From Xenorhabdus bovienii (lineage in GTDB: Bacteria; Pseudomonadota; Gammaproteobacteria; Enterobacterales; Enterobacteriaceae), in assembly GCF_024721015.1 (NCBI RefSeq), contig NZ_JANAIF010000036.1:1-43576 (forward strand): a stretch of DNA of 43,576 bases, read 5' to 3'. The stretch's first letter is position 1; each line of letters starts with the position of its first letter. The notes beneath the pieces were generated by a model. It ran no database searches, was not told the origin of the DNA, and saw only the letters and a program-made list of their open reading frames with translations. A program made the translations under genes and the position numbers. Shown here one piece after another: positions 26,147 to 36,013 of this stretch.

Positions 26147-26577
26147 TGTCTCAGGTGATCAACGAAGCGGCCGTGCTGTCCAGTAACAGGGATGCCCTTG
26201 GTCACTACAAAATATCCTGTATCCTTGGCTATAACGCTGACGGTGCATGGGATGTTCATGGCGGTATCAGTGTTCCCCGTGACGTCAATGGTAATGAGTT
26301 AGTGTATGTCGATGATAAAGTGCTGCCGGATGGGGCTATTGAAATTAAGGTGACTCACCGACAGAACGCCCATATGCCTGCCAGATTGCAGAACAGGCGC
26401 ATTAAGTCACAGGATGAGCAGACCCATTACACGGATGATGAACCCTGTGATTTACCCGCAGGAACCCGATTAGACGTCCGTGTCCAGATGCCGGAGGATT
26501 CTATCTGGAACCAGAAACAGGTATTGGTGTCTGATCCTCAGCAGGAGTATAGCGCCACGTCAGCCGTCAATAAATAG
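26146..26577 (+). CDS. hypothetical protein coupled to the tail-like gene
   Basis: A 143-residue acidic protein starting at the ATG that overlaps the previous stop. I do not recognise it. It is probably all-beta: Gly-Tyr-Asn-Ala-Asp-Gly-Ala-Trp-Asp-Val-His-Gly-Gly, ISVPRDVNGNELVYVDDKV and a Pro-Ala-Gly-Thr-Arg-Leu-Asp-Val segment read as strands. The stop codon TAG lies inside the first bases of the G-rich repeat. Its pairing with a tail-like gene suggests a phage structural or tail-accessory origin. Confidence 0.5.
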   Translation: MSQVINEAAVLSSNRDALGHYKISCILGYNADGAWDVHGGISVPRDVNGNELVYVDDKVLPDGAIEIKVTHRQNAHMPARLQNRRIKSQDEQTHYTDDEPCDLPAGTRLDVRVQMPEDSIWNQKQVLVSDPQQEYSATSAVNK

Positions 26578-26660
26578 CCAATAGGGGAGATTAGCGGGTA
26601 GTTGGGTGGATTGGGTGAATTGTGGTCGGATGTTGGGGGGGTAGCAAGTGGACAAACTCA
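26567..26660. repeat. G-rich repeat, copy 2
   Basis: The first 49 bases are identical to 147-195; similarity then continues with gaps to about 26660. It overlaps the last codons of the preceding gene. Confidence 0.85.
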
Positions 26661-26793
26661 GTAGATGAAAGTAGTATTTATTTATGGTTTTTGTGTTACT
26701 CGTCCCGATCCTATCAATTTAGTGCCTCAGAAACGCACAACACAAACTATAACACATGATTTTAGTTGATTGATTTTACTTATTATATTGCAT
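26661..26793. other. AT-rich end of the island
   Basis: The 133 bases between the G-rich repeat and the right 55-bp repeat hold no gene or structure that I can support. Confidence 0.5.
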
Positions 26794-26848
26794 GGTTCAC
26801 ATATATCGCAATTGATGCAGCGTTTGGTAATTAATAGCGCCATTTCAG
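26794..26848 (-). pseudogene. yfhL start fragment, right copy of the 55-bp direct repeat
   Basis: On the minus strand this encodes MALLITKRCINCDICEP, the first 17 residues of YfhL with Met14 changed to Ile, and then diverges. It is a remnant or target duplication and cannot make a ferredoxin. Confidence 0.9.
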
Positions 26849-27002
26849 AAAAATATCTATTTATATCTCTGGTTCTTCAGTGTCGCGCAATGTAACACAC
26901 AATCAAAAAAATCCCCAATAATTATAGGTCTTCTTCCAACTAAGTTGTTGTGAATGATTGTGATAATATCTTTCGATTCTGTGTGTCTCTGGAGTTTTTG
27001 TC

Positions 27003-27899
27003 ATGAAACTAAGCTCTTTTACGGAAATAATATTACCGGATAATTATCACACTCAAGATTTTTTGGCTTTTCATCACAGAGATGAAAAGGGTGCTTCTGA
27101 AATAGTGCAACAAAGTCGAATGAAAAAGGGAATTATTTGGCACGGAAATCCGGCTTTACTGACTGTATCTATTGATAAACACCGGGCGCAGATCCAGCTT
27201 GAGGTTGATGGTGATGACGCACATCAATCAGAGAAGGCTTTATCCACACTAGCTTCACATATGCTGGGATTGTTGCAGCCTGTTGAAGAATTTGAATCTA
27301 TGTATCAAGCTGATCCGGTTATTGGCGAGTTGGTTACCAGACAGGCGGGGTTACGAATTTATCAGTCAGCAACACCTTTTGAAGCACTCAGTTGGGCAAT
27401 TATTGGTCAGCAAATTAGCTTAAATGCGGCAATTTCTATCCGTAGGCGATTTATTCAGGCTATTGGCGTTAAACATTCTTCAGGATTGTTGTGTCATCCG
27501 ACTCATGAGCAAATAATTCAGTGTTCAGAACACGATCTACGCCAGTGTGGTTTTTCTGTCAGTAAAGCCAATGCGTTGCTGAATGTTAGCCAATTAATTG
27601 ATTCGGGTGAGTTGAAATTAGCCATAACAGAAGGTGAAATTAAACGGCTTACGGATAATCTGCTCGCCATTAAGGGAATTGGCATGTGGACAATCAATTA
27701 CGCTTTGTTGCGCGGATTTAATTATTTAAATGGTTCACTACATGGCGATGTGGCTGTAAGGCGCAACCTCCAATACTTACTCAGGCAGGGAGACAAGGTC
27801 AACGCTGATCAAACAGAAGCATGGCTGTCAGAGTTTTCTCCTTGGAAGGCACTTGTGGCTGCACATTTATGGAGGCAGCAGTCCAGTAGTGGGTATTGA
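27003..27899 (+). CDS. AlkA-type DNA-3-methyladenine glycosylase II
   Basis: A 298-residue HhH-GPD glycosylase. An N-terminal AlkA-like domain (1-100) is followed by the helical HhH domain. The hairpin LLAIKGIGMWT is at 220-230 and the catalytic Asp249 in GSLHGDVAVRRNL. TPFEALSWAIIGQQISL matches the first helix of the fold. It removes alkylated bases in base excision repair. There is no N-terminal Ada domain. It has its own upstream region and follows the island directly. Confidence 0.88.
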   Translation: MKLSSFTEIILPDNYHTQDFLAFHHRDEKGASEIVQQSRMKKGIIWHGNPALLTVSIDKHRAQIQLEVDGDDAHQSEKALSTLASHMLGLLQPVEEFESMYQADPVIGELVTRQAGLRIYQSATPFEALSWAIIGQQISLNAAISIRRRFIQAIGVKHSSGLLCHPTHEQIIQCSEHDLRQCGFSVSKANALLNVSQLIDSGELKLAITEGEIKRLTDNLLAIKGIGMWTINYALLRGFNYLNGSLHGDVAVRRNLQYLLRQGDKVNADQTEAWLSEFSPWKALVAAHLWRQQSSSGY

Positions 27900-27909
27900 T
27901 GGGGAAACA

Positions 27910-28135
27910 TCAATACCACTCTAATCCTTTGTAAGGTGTTTTACGTAATGTATTAAGGCGACTTGCAAGGGAACCAACATGGATCTCAAGTTGATGTCCG
28001 TCAGGGTCGAGAAGATAAATCGATTCTCCCTTACCAACGGACATAGGGAGTAAACCCTAACAGGTTTATATAGAAATCGAGACTGTGCTCAAGATTTGAG
28101 GTTGTCAGTGTCAGATGGTTAAGGTCTGTCAGCAT
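27910..28135 (-). pseudogene. decayed fosA-like (glyoxalase fold) gene
   Basis: On the minus strand, ATG at 28135 opens MLTDLNHLTLTTSNLEHSLD and on to LLGFTPYVRW, the N-terminus of FosA-type fosfomycin-glutathione transferases, and then hits a TAA. One frame over, the sequence resumes at once with ESIYLLDPDGHQLEIHVGSL, the FosA C-terminus with its metal-binding Glu, and runs to a TGA at 27910. About 60 residues of the middle, including other metal ligands, are missing, and there is a frameshift at the join (about 28030). The remnant cannot be active. Confidence 0.85.
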
Positions 28136-28178
28136 GAATAGTTGTCCTTTAATTTTCATTCATTGAGAGGTTTTGGCG

Positions 28179-28823
28179 ATGTTATTTTTTTCACCATTTG
28201 AAGATCTAGCTCAACAACTTTTGCCTATTGCAGTAGAAGGTGATGATGGCGCTCATGATATTGCCCATTTGCATAGAGTATGGCGAAACGCGAAGAGAAT
28301 TTGTGAGGTTGAATCTGGAAATTTACAGTGGGTATTGGCCGCAGTTTTATTACACGATTGCGTCAGCGTTGAAAAAAATGATCCCAATCGACATCTTGCT
28401 TCTCATATGGCTGCAGAAAAAGCGGCATTGATACTGAAAAATCTAGGGTGGGGTGGAGAAGATATCGCTGCTGTTTGCCATGCCATTGAAGCTCATAGTT
28501 TCTCAGCCGGTTTAACTCCCAGAACATTAGAAGCCAAAATTGTACAAGATGCTGATCGATTGGATTCCATTGGAATGGTTGGTGTAGCTCGTTGTTTTTA
28601 TACTGCCGGCCGTATGCGCTCTGCACTGTATGATTTTCACGATCCTCTGGCAAAACACCGTGAATATAATGACACTGGCTACACGCTTGATCATTTTTAT
28701 ACCAAGCTATTCAAAATAGAATCTGGCTTTCAAACGGAAACGGGCAGGCAAATGGCTCGTGAGAGGACAGAACGCATGGAACACTTTCTTGAGGCTTTTT
28801 TGAATGAAATTCAGGTTACATAA
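28179..28823 (+). CDS. HD-domain phosphohydrolase (YedJ family)
   Basis: A 214-residue protein. The ATG at 28179 is chosen because GAGAGG lies eight bases upstream; a TTG at 28173 is too close. It has the HD metal-binding signature: His26-Asp27 in AHDIAHLHRV, His59-Asp60 in VLLHDCV, and Asp126 in QDADRLDSIGMVG. HD-domain hydrolases of this type act on nucleotides or other phosphate esters; the substrate of YedJ-like proteins is not established. It stands alone. Confidence 0.85.
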   Translation: MLFFSPFEDLAQQLLPIAVEGDDGAHDIAHLHRVWRNAKRICEVESGNLQWVLAAVLLHDCVSVEKNDPNRHLASHMAAEKAALILKNLGWGGEDIAAVCHAIEAHSFSAGLTPRTLEAKIVQDADRLDSIGMVGVARCFYTAGRMRSALYDFHDPLAKHREYNDTGYTLDHFYTKLFKIESGFQTETGRQMARERTERMEHFLEAFLNEIQVT

Positions 28824-28886
28824 GCAAATTGAGATGAGTGAATCAATATTAATGACTAATAGTTATAATTAGCGAGATTTTCATAA

Positions 28887-29426
<540 letters not shown>

Positions 29427-29454
29427 TCGGTTATTGCTAAGGAACTTTTTGAGA

Positions 29455-31005
29455 TCACGTCGGTGTTTTGACTTCCGGCGTTTTTTCATTAACCACGGCT
29501 TTATTCCCTTCTCCATCTGAAAGAGGCACGATGACCTTATCTATTGGTGTTTCATGCTCCGCTTTCTTGCTGCGTTTATTTTTTGCTCGCAAGTACCCTT
29601 CCAGACTCTGATAATAACGCCGAATGTTTTCGACATAGCGATACGCTTCATAGCCACGGGCATAGCCGTATGTTGTGTTGGTATAGAACTTTTTCTTGCT
29701 TAACAGATCAAGGCGAGATTTGATATCCAGCCAACGGTCAGGATTACCTTTTTGTTCTGCCGTGAGTTTTCGGACATCGAGAATATGCCCATAACCCATG
29801 TTATAAGCGGCTAGGGCGAACCAGATACGTTCATCTTCAGGAATGGTTTTCGGCAACCGCTCCATCAGATAATGCAGATAAGCCATACCCCCTTTTACAC
29901 TTTCTTCCGGATCAAGTCGATCACTGATCTTGACCCATTCTGCGGTCGGGCGAGTAAGCATCATCATACCGCGAACGCCTGTGGGTGAGGTTGCCTGCGG
30001 GTTCCAATGTGACTCTTGCCATGCGATGGCTGCAACTAACTGCCAGTCAAGTGAGCCAGCGTATTTCTCAAAAATAGGCTGATATATCGGTAATGTACTA
30101 TTGATAGCGCGAATGAATGAAATAGTATCAAAATAATCGAATTGGTAGATATGACTGAAATATTTTTCTTCCAGCTGTGGTATCACATCGTTTTCTGACA
30201 TCTGATTGAAAAAATCGAGCATGGCAGAGTAAAGGCTATAGTCATCACTGCGCTTCAAATACCAAGTCAGAGGGCGTTCCCCATTCACTTCAAAAGCAAA
30301 GGCCAAATTAGGATGAATACGCTGTTGCAGGGAAAAACTGATCGAATCGCTGATCGTATAGTCAATTTTACCTTCGGACACCTGCTCAAGTAATTCTCGT
30401 GTATTATCGCGTGATGTATCTTCCCAAGTTAAATTGGGATAAGACTCTTCTTTATATTTTTTTAGCTCTCTGGCATGGGCAGATCCCTCAGTGACAACCA
30501 GTGTGCCGTTTAAATCGCCAAACGTGCGTGGGCGGGGTGTACCCTTACGGTAAATCAGTTGCTGTGAGACTGAGTAGTAGGCAGGGCCAGTGCGTGCCTG
30601 ATCTAGCCGTTCCTCATTATAGATAAGGCCAGCAGCCAGAAAATCTGCGTTATCGTTGTCTAAGTCATCAAAAATCTGGTTAATATTAGTGCGAAAATGA
30701 ATGACAAGTTTTACGCCTAGATATTCAGCAAATCGTTTGGCTAATTCATAGTCGAATCCCGTTGCTTCATTTTTGCTGTTTGCAGAAATCAGAGGGGAAC
30801 TGATGGTACTAATCCGAAGCTCTCCCCGTGCCAGGATCCTGTTTATCTGCTCCTGCTGTTTGTTGGGCCAATTGATATTGAGGCCAATGATTGCGGCAGA
30901 GAGGAGCGCGATAATGACGATGACAAAATAATTTATCTTGATATTGCTCAAATAGTTATCTCTTGTCAGTGCGGTAGGTTCCGTATGAAATGTGAAATAT
31001 AGCAT
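29455..31005 (-). CDS. mltF: membrane-bound lytic murein transglycosylase F
   Basis: A 516-residue protein with an N-terminal membrane segment ([16 protein letters not shown]), a periplasmic solute-binding-like domain ([10 protein letters not shown] through about residue 290) and a C-terminal lytic transglycosylase domain. The catalytic Glu lies in [20 protein letters not shown], and [11 protein letters not shown] follows. It cleaves peptidoglycan glycan strands. The true start may be a TTG at 30951 (Ser-Asn-Ile-Lys-Ile-Asn-Tyr), which fits the family N-terminus better than the ATG at 31005; both have weak ribosome sites. Confidence 0.95.
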   Translation of the reverse strand: MLYFTFHTEPTALTRDNYLSNIKINYFVIVIIALLSAAIIGLNINWPNKQQEQINRILARGELRISTISSPLISANSKNEATGFDYELAKRFAEYLGVKLVIHFRTNINQIFDDLDNDNADFLAAGLIYNEERLDQARTGPAYYSVSQQLIYRKGTPRPRTFGDLNGTLVVTEGSAHARELKKYKEESYPNLTWEDTSRDNTRELLEQVSEGKIDYTISDSISFSLQQRIHPNLAFAFEVNGERPLTWYLKRSDDYSLYSAMLDFFNQMSENDVIPQLEEKYFSHIYQFDYFDTISFIRAINSTLPIYQPIFEKYAGSLDWQLVAAIAWQESHWNPQATSPTGVRGMMMLTRPTAEWVKISDRLDPEESVKGGMAYLHYLMERLPKTIPEDERIWFALAAYNMGYGHILDVRKLTAEQKGNPDRWLDIKSRLDLLSKKKFYTNTTYGYARGYEAYRYVENIRRYYQSLEGYLRAKNKRSKKAEHETPIDKVIVPLSDGEGNKAVVNEKTPEVKTPT

Positions 31006-31114
31006 GGTTAAATTTCCAGTAATTGAGCATTTTGCGTAACAAAACTGGGATGTGCAACCTTATTGAATCAATTTTGAAATTCTACTAATTGTATTATTCG
31101 ATTGAATAACCGTC

Positions 31115-31130
31115 ACGCAAACGGTTTCGT
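31115..31130 (+). promoter_or_regulatory. PurR operator of purL
   Basis: ACGCAAACGGTTTCGT matches the PurR consensus ACGCAAACGTTTGCGT at 14 of 16 positions. It ends 17 bases before TATAAT at 31148-31153, so it covers the -35 region of the purL promoter. Repression by PurR with hypoxanthine or guanine is expected. Confidence 0.85.
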
Positions 31131-31215
31131 CAAAGGAAACATTCCTCTATAATGTCGGCGTTTCCCCCTGCGGCATCAGTCAGGCTTTGCTTCTAAGATG
31201 AGAGAACCTATTACT

Positions 31216-34200
31216 ATGGAAATTCTGCGTGGATCGCCCGCTTTATCAGCGTTTCGTATTACTAAGCTCCTTTCCCAGTGCCAAGATCAGCAGCTTCCCG
31301 TTACAGAGATTTATGCAGAATATGTGCATTTTGCAGAAATTCATTCGCCTATCATAGGAAATGAGCGGGAGAAATTAAATCGGTTATTAAAATATGGCCC
31401 CTCTTTGGATGAACATGAACCTAAAGGTCAACTATTGCTGGTGACTCCTCGTCCGGGCACGATATCTCCCTGGTCATCAAAAGCGACAGAGATTGTGCAC
31501 AATTGTGGCCTGAAACAGATTGCCCGTTTGGAAAGGGGAATTGCCTATTATATCCAGAGTGATGAAATGAGCGATGGGCAGTGGCAGGAGCTGTCTGCGT
31601 TACTGCATGATCGAATGATGGAAAGTGTGTTCACTCAACCTGAACAGGCTGAAGCCCTGTTTTCTCACCAAGAGCCTGCACCACTGAAACAGATCAATAT
31701 CTTGCAGTCAGGGCGTGCTGCATTGGAATCAGCCAATATTGAATTAGGATTGGCTTTGGCAGCCGATGAAATTGATTATCTGATGAGAGCCTTTCGGACG
31801 TTAGGGCGCAACCCGACCGATGTTGAACTCTACATGTTTGCGCAGGCGAACTCTGAGCATTGCCGCCACAAAATTTTCAACGCAGATTGGGTTATTGATG
31901 GTCAGGAACAACCTAATTCACTGTTCAAGATGATCAAAAACACGTTTGAACAGACGCCGGATTATGTTTTCTCTGCTTATAAAGACAATGCAGCCGTGAT
32001 GGAAGGTTCGCCGGTTGGGCGCTTTTTCCCCAATCGTGAAAGTGGTGTGTATGATTACCACCAAGAGCCTGCCCACATATTGATGAAAGTTGAAACTCAT
32101 AACCATCCAACCGCCATTTCTCCTTGGCCCGGTGCGGCAACGGGATCAGGCGGGGAAATTCGGGATGAAGGTGCAACAGGGCGAGGTGCAAAACCCAAGG
32201 CCGGATTGGTCGGTTTTTCGGTATCTAATCTGAAAATTCCCGGATTTGAACAACCGTGGGAAGAAGATTTCGGTAAGCCTGATCGGATTGTCAGTGCGCT
32301 GGATATCATGCTGGAAGGCCCGTTGGGAGGTGCTGCGTTTAACAATGAATTTGGGCGTCCAGCGTTGCTAGGGTATTTCAGAACTTATGAAGAAAAGGTG
32401 AATTCCCATAATGGCGCAGAATTGCGTGGTTATCACAAGCCCATCATGTTGGCGGGTGGGATCGGGAATATCCGTGAAGAACATATTCAGAAAGGCGATA
32501 TTTCTATTGGCGCGAAGTTGATCGTACTGGGTGGCCCAAGCATGAATATCGGTTTGGGTGGCGGTGCGGCTTCCTCAATGACATCAGGCCAATCTGATGC
32601 GGAACTGGATTTTGCATCAGTGCAGCGTGACAACGCAGAAATGGAGCGCCGTTGCCAGGAAGTGATCGATAGCTGTTGGCAATTGGGGGATAAAAATCCG
32701 ATCCTGTTCATTCATGATGTGGGGGCGGGTGGGTTGTCAAATGCGATGCCTGAGTTAGTCAGCGATGGCGGCCGGGGTGGTCGCTTTGAGTTGCGTAACA
32801 TTCTCAATGATGAGCTGGGGATGAGTCCATTGCAGGTATGGTGCAATGAGTCTCAGGAACGTTATGTCATGGCAGTGGCACCAGAACAACTTGCACTGTT
32901 TGAGGACATTTGTCGTCGTGAACGTGCTCCGTATGCAGTGATTGGAGAGGCGACAGAAGAACGTCATTTGCTACTGAATGACAATCATTTCGATAATCAA
33001 CCCATCGATATGCCGCTGGATGTTTTACTCGGCAAGACGCCAAAAATGCTGAAAAATGTGGTGACACTGAAAGCGCAGGGTCATAATTTGGAACGCAGAG
33101 GTATTGATTTAGCTGAAGCGGTAAAACGAGTCCTGCACTTACCGGCAGTGGCAGAGAAAACATTCCTGATTACGATTGGCGATCGTTCAATCACTGGGAT
33201 GGTTGCTCGTGATCAAATGATTGGCCCGTGGCAAATTCCAGTGGCGGATTGCGCTGTCACTACGGCTAGTTTGGACAGCTATTATGGTGAAGCGATGTCA
33301 ATAGGTGAACGTGCGCCTATCGCTCTGTTGAATTTTGCAGCATCGGCGCGTATGGCGGTCGGGGAAGCGCTGACCAATATCGCCTCTGCTTATGTACAAG
33401 ATCTGAAACGGGTGAAATTATCGGCTAACTGGATGTCAGCATCAGGCCATGCCGGGGAAGATGCCGGATTATATGCTGCGGTAAAAGCGGTGGGCGAAGA
33501 ACTGTGTCCGGCGCTGGGATTAACAATTCCTGTCGGCAAAGATTCCATGTCGATGAAAACTTGCTGGAACCAAAACGGTGAAGAGCGTGAAATGACTGCA
33601 CCGCTTTCATTGGTTATCACTGCATTTGCACGGGTGGAGGATGTTCGTTACACCGTGACACCAGAGTTATCTACCGATGATGACAACGCGCTGCTGCTGA
33701 TTGATCTGGGGCAAGGGCAAAATGCATTAGGAGGGACGGCACTGGCGCAAGTTTATCGTCAGCTTGGTGACAAAACCGCAGATGTTCGCAGTACTGAGCA
33801 ACTCGCAGGTTTCTTTAATGCGATTCAGCAATTAGTTTCAGAACAAAAGCTGCTGGCCTATCACGATCGCTCCGATGGTGGCTTGTTGGTGACACTGGCA
33901 GAAATGGCTTTTGCGGGTCATTGTGGGCTGCGTGCTGATATCAGTGCATTCGATGAAGATATTTTGGCAGCACTGTTTAGCGAAGAATTGGGCGCAGTGA
34001 TTCAAATTCGTCAGACCGACAGAGAACAGGTTGAAAAACTGCTGGCTGATTATGGCCTGAGCGAATGCGTACACTATTTGGGGCAGGCTCAGGCGGGAGA
34101 GGATTTCGTGATCTCCAGCAACGATATGGACGTCTATCGTCAAAATCGCAGCACATTGCGCTTATGGTGGGCGGAAACGACGTGGCAGATGCAGCGCCTG

Positions 34201-35103
34201 CGTGACAACCCAGAGTGTGCTGACCAAGAGCATCAGGCGAAACAGGATTTGAACGATCCCGGTTTGAATGTGAAGTTAACCTTCGATCCGGCAGAAGATA
34301 TTGCTGCTTGCTATATTTCGAAACAAGTGCGTCCGAGAGTTGCAGTATTGCGCGAACAAGGTGTGAACTCCCATGTCGAAATGGCGGCTGCATTCCATCG
34401 TGCGGGTTTTGACGCTGTGGACGTTCATATGAGTGACTTGCTGAGTGGGCGGATTACGCTGGATCAATTCCAGACATTGGTTGCTTGTGGTGGCTTCTCA
34501 TACGGTGATGTACTGGGTGCGGGCGAAGGTTGGGCAAAATCCATTCTATTTAATTCACAAGTACGGGATGATTTTGCGAACTTTTTTGCAAGACCGGATA
34601 CTTTAACCCTTGGTGTGTGTAACGGCTGCCAGATGATCTCCAACTTACATGAGTTGATTCCGGGAACTGAGCACTGGCCGCGTTTTGTACGTAATCGTTC
34701 AGAACGCTATGAAGCACGTTTCAGTTTAGTGGAAGTGGCAGATAGCCCTTCACTGTTTTTGCAAGGAATGGCGGGTTCTCGTTTACCAATTGCGGTTGCT
34801 CATGGTGAAGGGCAGGTGGAATTCAGAAATAGCCAGAGTTTGACTGAATTGGAAAAACACCAGCAGGTTGCATTACGTTTTGTCGATAACTATGGTCTGG
34901 CGACAGAAAACTATCCTGCTAACCCGAATGGCTCTGTGAACGGTATTACTGCAGTGACTAGCCTTGATGGACGAGTGACGGCGATGATGCCGCATCCTGA
35001 AAGGGTATTCCGTACTGTCAGCCATTCTTGGCATCCCAAAGAGTGGGGGGAAGACGGCCCATGGATGCGTATTTTCCGTAATGCGCGCAAACAGTTGGGC
35101 TAA
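31216..35103 (+). CDS. purL: phosphoribosylformylglycinamidine synthase
   Basis: A 1295-residue enzyme when started at ATG 31216, the length and N-terminus ([14 protein letters not shown]) of the family; the frame is open six codons further. It makes FGAM from FGAR, glutamine and ATP in step four of purine synthesis. The order is an N-terminal PurS-like domain, a linker, two AIRS-like ATP domains ([20 protein letters not shown], then [16 protein letters not shown]), and a C-terminal class I glutaminase with nucleophile Cys in LGVCNGCQM and the His-Pro-Glu pair in MPHPERVFR. It is monocistronic, ending at a terminator. Confidence 0.97.
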   Translation: MEILRGSPALSAFRITKLLSQCQDQQLPVTEIYAEYVHFAEIHSPIIGNEREKLNRLLKYGPSLDEHEPKGQLLLVTPRPGTISPWSSKATEIVHNCGLKQIARLERGIAYYIQSDEMSDGQWQELSALLHDRMMESVFTQPEQAEALFSHQEPAPLKQINILQSGRAALESANIELGLALAADEIDYLMRAFRTLGRNPTDVELYMFAQANSEHCRHKIFNADWVIDGQEQPNSLFKMIKNTFEQTPDYVFSAYKDNAAVMEGSPVGRFFPNRESGVYDYHQEPAHILMKVETHNHPTAISPWPGAATGSGGEIRDEGATGRGAKPKAGLVGFSVSNLKIPGFEQPWEEDFGKPDRIVSALDIMLEGPLGGAAFNNEFGRPALLGYFRTYEEKVNSHNGAELRGYHKPIMLAGGIGNIREEHIQKGDISIGAKLIVLGGPSMNIGLGGGAASSMTSGQSDAELDFASVQRDNAEMERRCQEVIDSCWQLGDKNPILFIHDVGAGGLSNAMPELVSDGGRGGRFELRNILNDELGMSPLQVWCNESQERYVMAVAPEQLALFEDICRRERAPYAVIGEATEERHLLLNDNHFDNQPIDMPLDVLLGKTPKMLKNVVTLKAQGHNLERRGIDLAEAVKRVLHLPAVAEKTFLITIGDRSITGMVARDQMIGPWQIPVADCAVTTASLDSYYGEAMSIGERAPIALLNFAASARMAVGEALTNIASAYVQDLKRVKLSANWMSASGHAGEDAGLYAAVKAVGEELCPALGLTIPVGKDSMSMKTCWNQNGEEREMTAPLSLVITAFARVEDVRYTVTPELSTDDDNALLLIDLGQGQNALGGTALAQVYRQLGDKTADVRSTEQLAGFFNAIQQLVSEQKLLAYHDRSDGGLLVTLAEMAFAGHCGLRADISAFDEDILAALFSEELGAVIQIRQTDREQVEKLLADYGLSECVHYLGQAQAGEDFVISSNDMDVYRQNRSTLRLWWAETTWQMQRLRDNPECADQEHQAKQDLNDPGLNVKLTFDPAEDIAACYISKQVRPRVAVLREQGVNSHVEMAAAFHRAGFDAVDVHMSDLLSGRITLDQFQTLVACGGFSYGDVLGAGEGWAKSILFNSQVRDDFANFFARPDTLTLGVCNGCQMISNLHELIPGTEHWPRFVRNRSERYEARFSLVEVADSPSLFLQGMAGSRLPIAVAHGEGQVEFRNSQSLTELEKHQQVALRFVDNYGLATENYPANPNGSVNGITAVTSLDGRVTAMMPHPERVFRTVSHSWHPKEWGEDGPWMRIFRNARKQLG

Positions 35104-35137
35104 TTTCTTTCGTTATCATTCTTCCTTTGGTATTAGT

Positions 35138-35160
35138 CCCTGAAGATTTACCAGGGTTTT
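35138..35160 (+). terminator. terminator after purL
   Basis: CCCTG pairs with CAGGG around a nine-base loop and is followed by TTTT, 35 bases after the purL stop. Confidence 0.7.
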
Positions 35161-35162
35161 AA

Positions 35163-35207
35163 GCTAAGAATCACAAGACCTGCTTTACGCGGGTTTTGTG
35201 ATTTAGC
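35163..35207. terminator. long second hairpin after purL
   Basis: ATCACAAGACCTGC pairs with GCGGGTTTTGTGAT, and GCTAA with TTAGC extends the stem past a two-base bulge. It would act as a backup terminator or as an RNA-stabilising end. Confidence 0.65.
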
Positions 35208-35398
35208 AATGAGGAGTGTTGCTCACGAATGTTTCGTAAGCCCTCACCGCGCCAGTTCTGCAAAAGAACGCTGAGGATATGGTACTCACTATGTGAACTC
35301 ACATAATCATCTATCGTGCGTGCCAATAGAAACTGGAGTTGATGCAATTCAATTGAAATGTCTCCATATTGCGACAATGGCCTCTTAATCTGTCTCAA
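35171..35398 (-). CDS. doubtful 75-residue ORF antisense to the glmY upstream region
   Basis: A frame beginning with TTG encodes a well-mixed helical-looking protein (LHQLQFLLARTIDDYVSSHS and LSVLLQNWRGEGLRNIREQH). The amino-acid pattern looks protein-like. Against it stand a TTG start without a ribosome site, a stop codon inside a terminator hairpin, and two GlrR-type sites overlapping its start. I do not recognise a family. Confidence 0.3.
   Translation of the reverse strand: MRQIKRPLSQYGDISIELHQLQFLLARTIDDYVSSHSEYHILSVLLQNWRGEGLRNIREQHSSLLNHKTRVKQVL
35359..35376 (+). promoter_or_regulatory. GlrR site 1 upstream of glmY
   Basis: TGTC-N10-GACA, a perfect match to the GlrR (QseF) binding consensus, about 237 bases upstream of the predicted glmY start. 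Confidence 0.8.
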
Positions 35399-35408
35399 AT
35401 AAGAGACA
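35391..35408 (+). promoter_or_regulatory. GlrR site 2 upstream of glmY
   Basis: TGTC-N10-GACA, 32 bases from site 1 (three helical turns). Confidence 0.8.
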
Positions 35409-35453
35409 TTTAATGATATGATTTTATTGATAAAATAATTTTATATGGTTAAG

Positions 35454-35471
35454 TGTCATAAATTGGCGACA
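35454..35471 (+). promoter_or_regulatory. GlrR site 3 upstream of glmY
   Basis: TGTC-N10-GACA, 63 bases from site 2 (six helical turns) and about 142 bases upstream of the predicted start. The AT-rich DNA between it and the promoter could bend through IHF. Confidence 0.8.
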
Positions 35472-35577
35472 AAAATAGATAATTGATATCAAAAAATATT
35501 CATCACAAAGCAGAGTGTATGAGGATGTTATTTTTATTTTCAATAAAATCAATTTGTTAATGTTTTTATTTGAAAGT

Positions 35578-35593
35578 TGGCATGCAATATGCT
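35578..35593 (+). promoter_or_regulatory. sigma-54 promoter of glmY
   Basis: TTGGCATGCAATATGCTT places GG (35579-35580) and GC (35591-35592) ten bases apart, the invariant spacing of RpoN promoters. The start would be about 12 bases downstream, at 35604-35605. Confidence 0.8.
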
Positions 35594-35604
35594 TAATAAA
35601 GGGC

Positions 35605-35830
35605 AGTTGCTCATTCAACTTTTTATGTCGGCCCACAATTAGGTGGAAATATGCCACATAAGCCCAGAATGATGCCGAAGTAAGGTGCCTACCGTCCAAC
35701 TTAATGATACTCGCCTTCGGGCCTTATCAAACTACGGGCGACACGTGGAGTGAGGCACCACCTACATGCTCATCAAGCAGTATGAAGGGTTCTCACTGGC
35801 GGGATAGTAGATAAGATACTATCCCGCCGT
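35605..35830 (+). ncRNA. glmY: GlmY small RNA
   Basis: The gene lies between purL and glrK, the conserved site of glmY, and begins AGTTGCTCATTCAAC, like E. coli GlmY and its homologue GlmZ (both start with nearly the same GCTCATTC word). A later segment GTGGAGTGAGGCACCA also resembles GlmZ. GlmY sequesters the adaptor RapZ, which protects GlmZ from RNase E and so raises GlmS, the glucosamine-6-phosphate synthase. A perfect 12-base-pair hairpin at 35798-35828 (GGCGGGATAGTA with TACTATCCCGCC) may be the 3' end; the exact end is not certain. Upstream are a sigma-54 promoter and three GlrR sites. Confidence 0.8.
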
Positions 35831-36013
35831 CATTATTACAGATAACTCCTGTCCATCGTGTTCATGTAGGCATCCGTTTGTATATGCACCCGCATAGCTC
35901 TCAACAATCCACTATTTTCAAAAACTAGAAAAAGTAACAATAGAATTCATCATCTGGTAGGCTTTTTTCTCCGCCTCATGTCGGTTAGCATCAATGTAAT
36001 TACAGGTTATGAG
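35831..36013. other. glmY-glrK intergenic region
   Basis: The 183 bases hold the glrK promoter and ribosome site. No other gene or repeat is seen. Confidence 0.5.

Noticed and set aside
35424..35699. 91-codon minus-strand ORF
   Set aside because: It is antisense to the glmY promoter and RNA, with erratic hydrophobic composition and no ribosome site.
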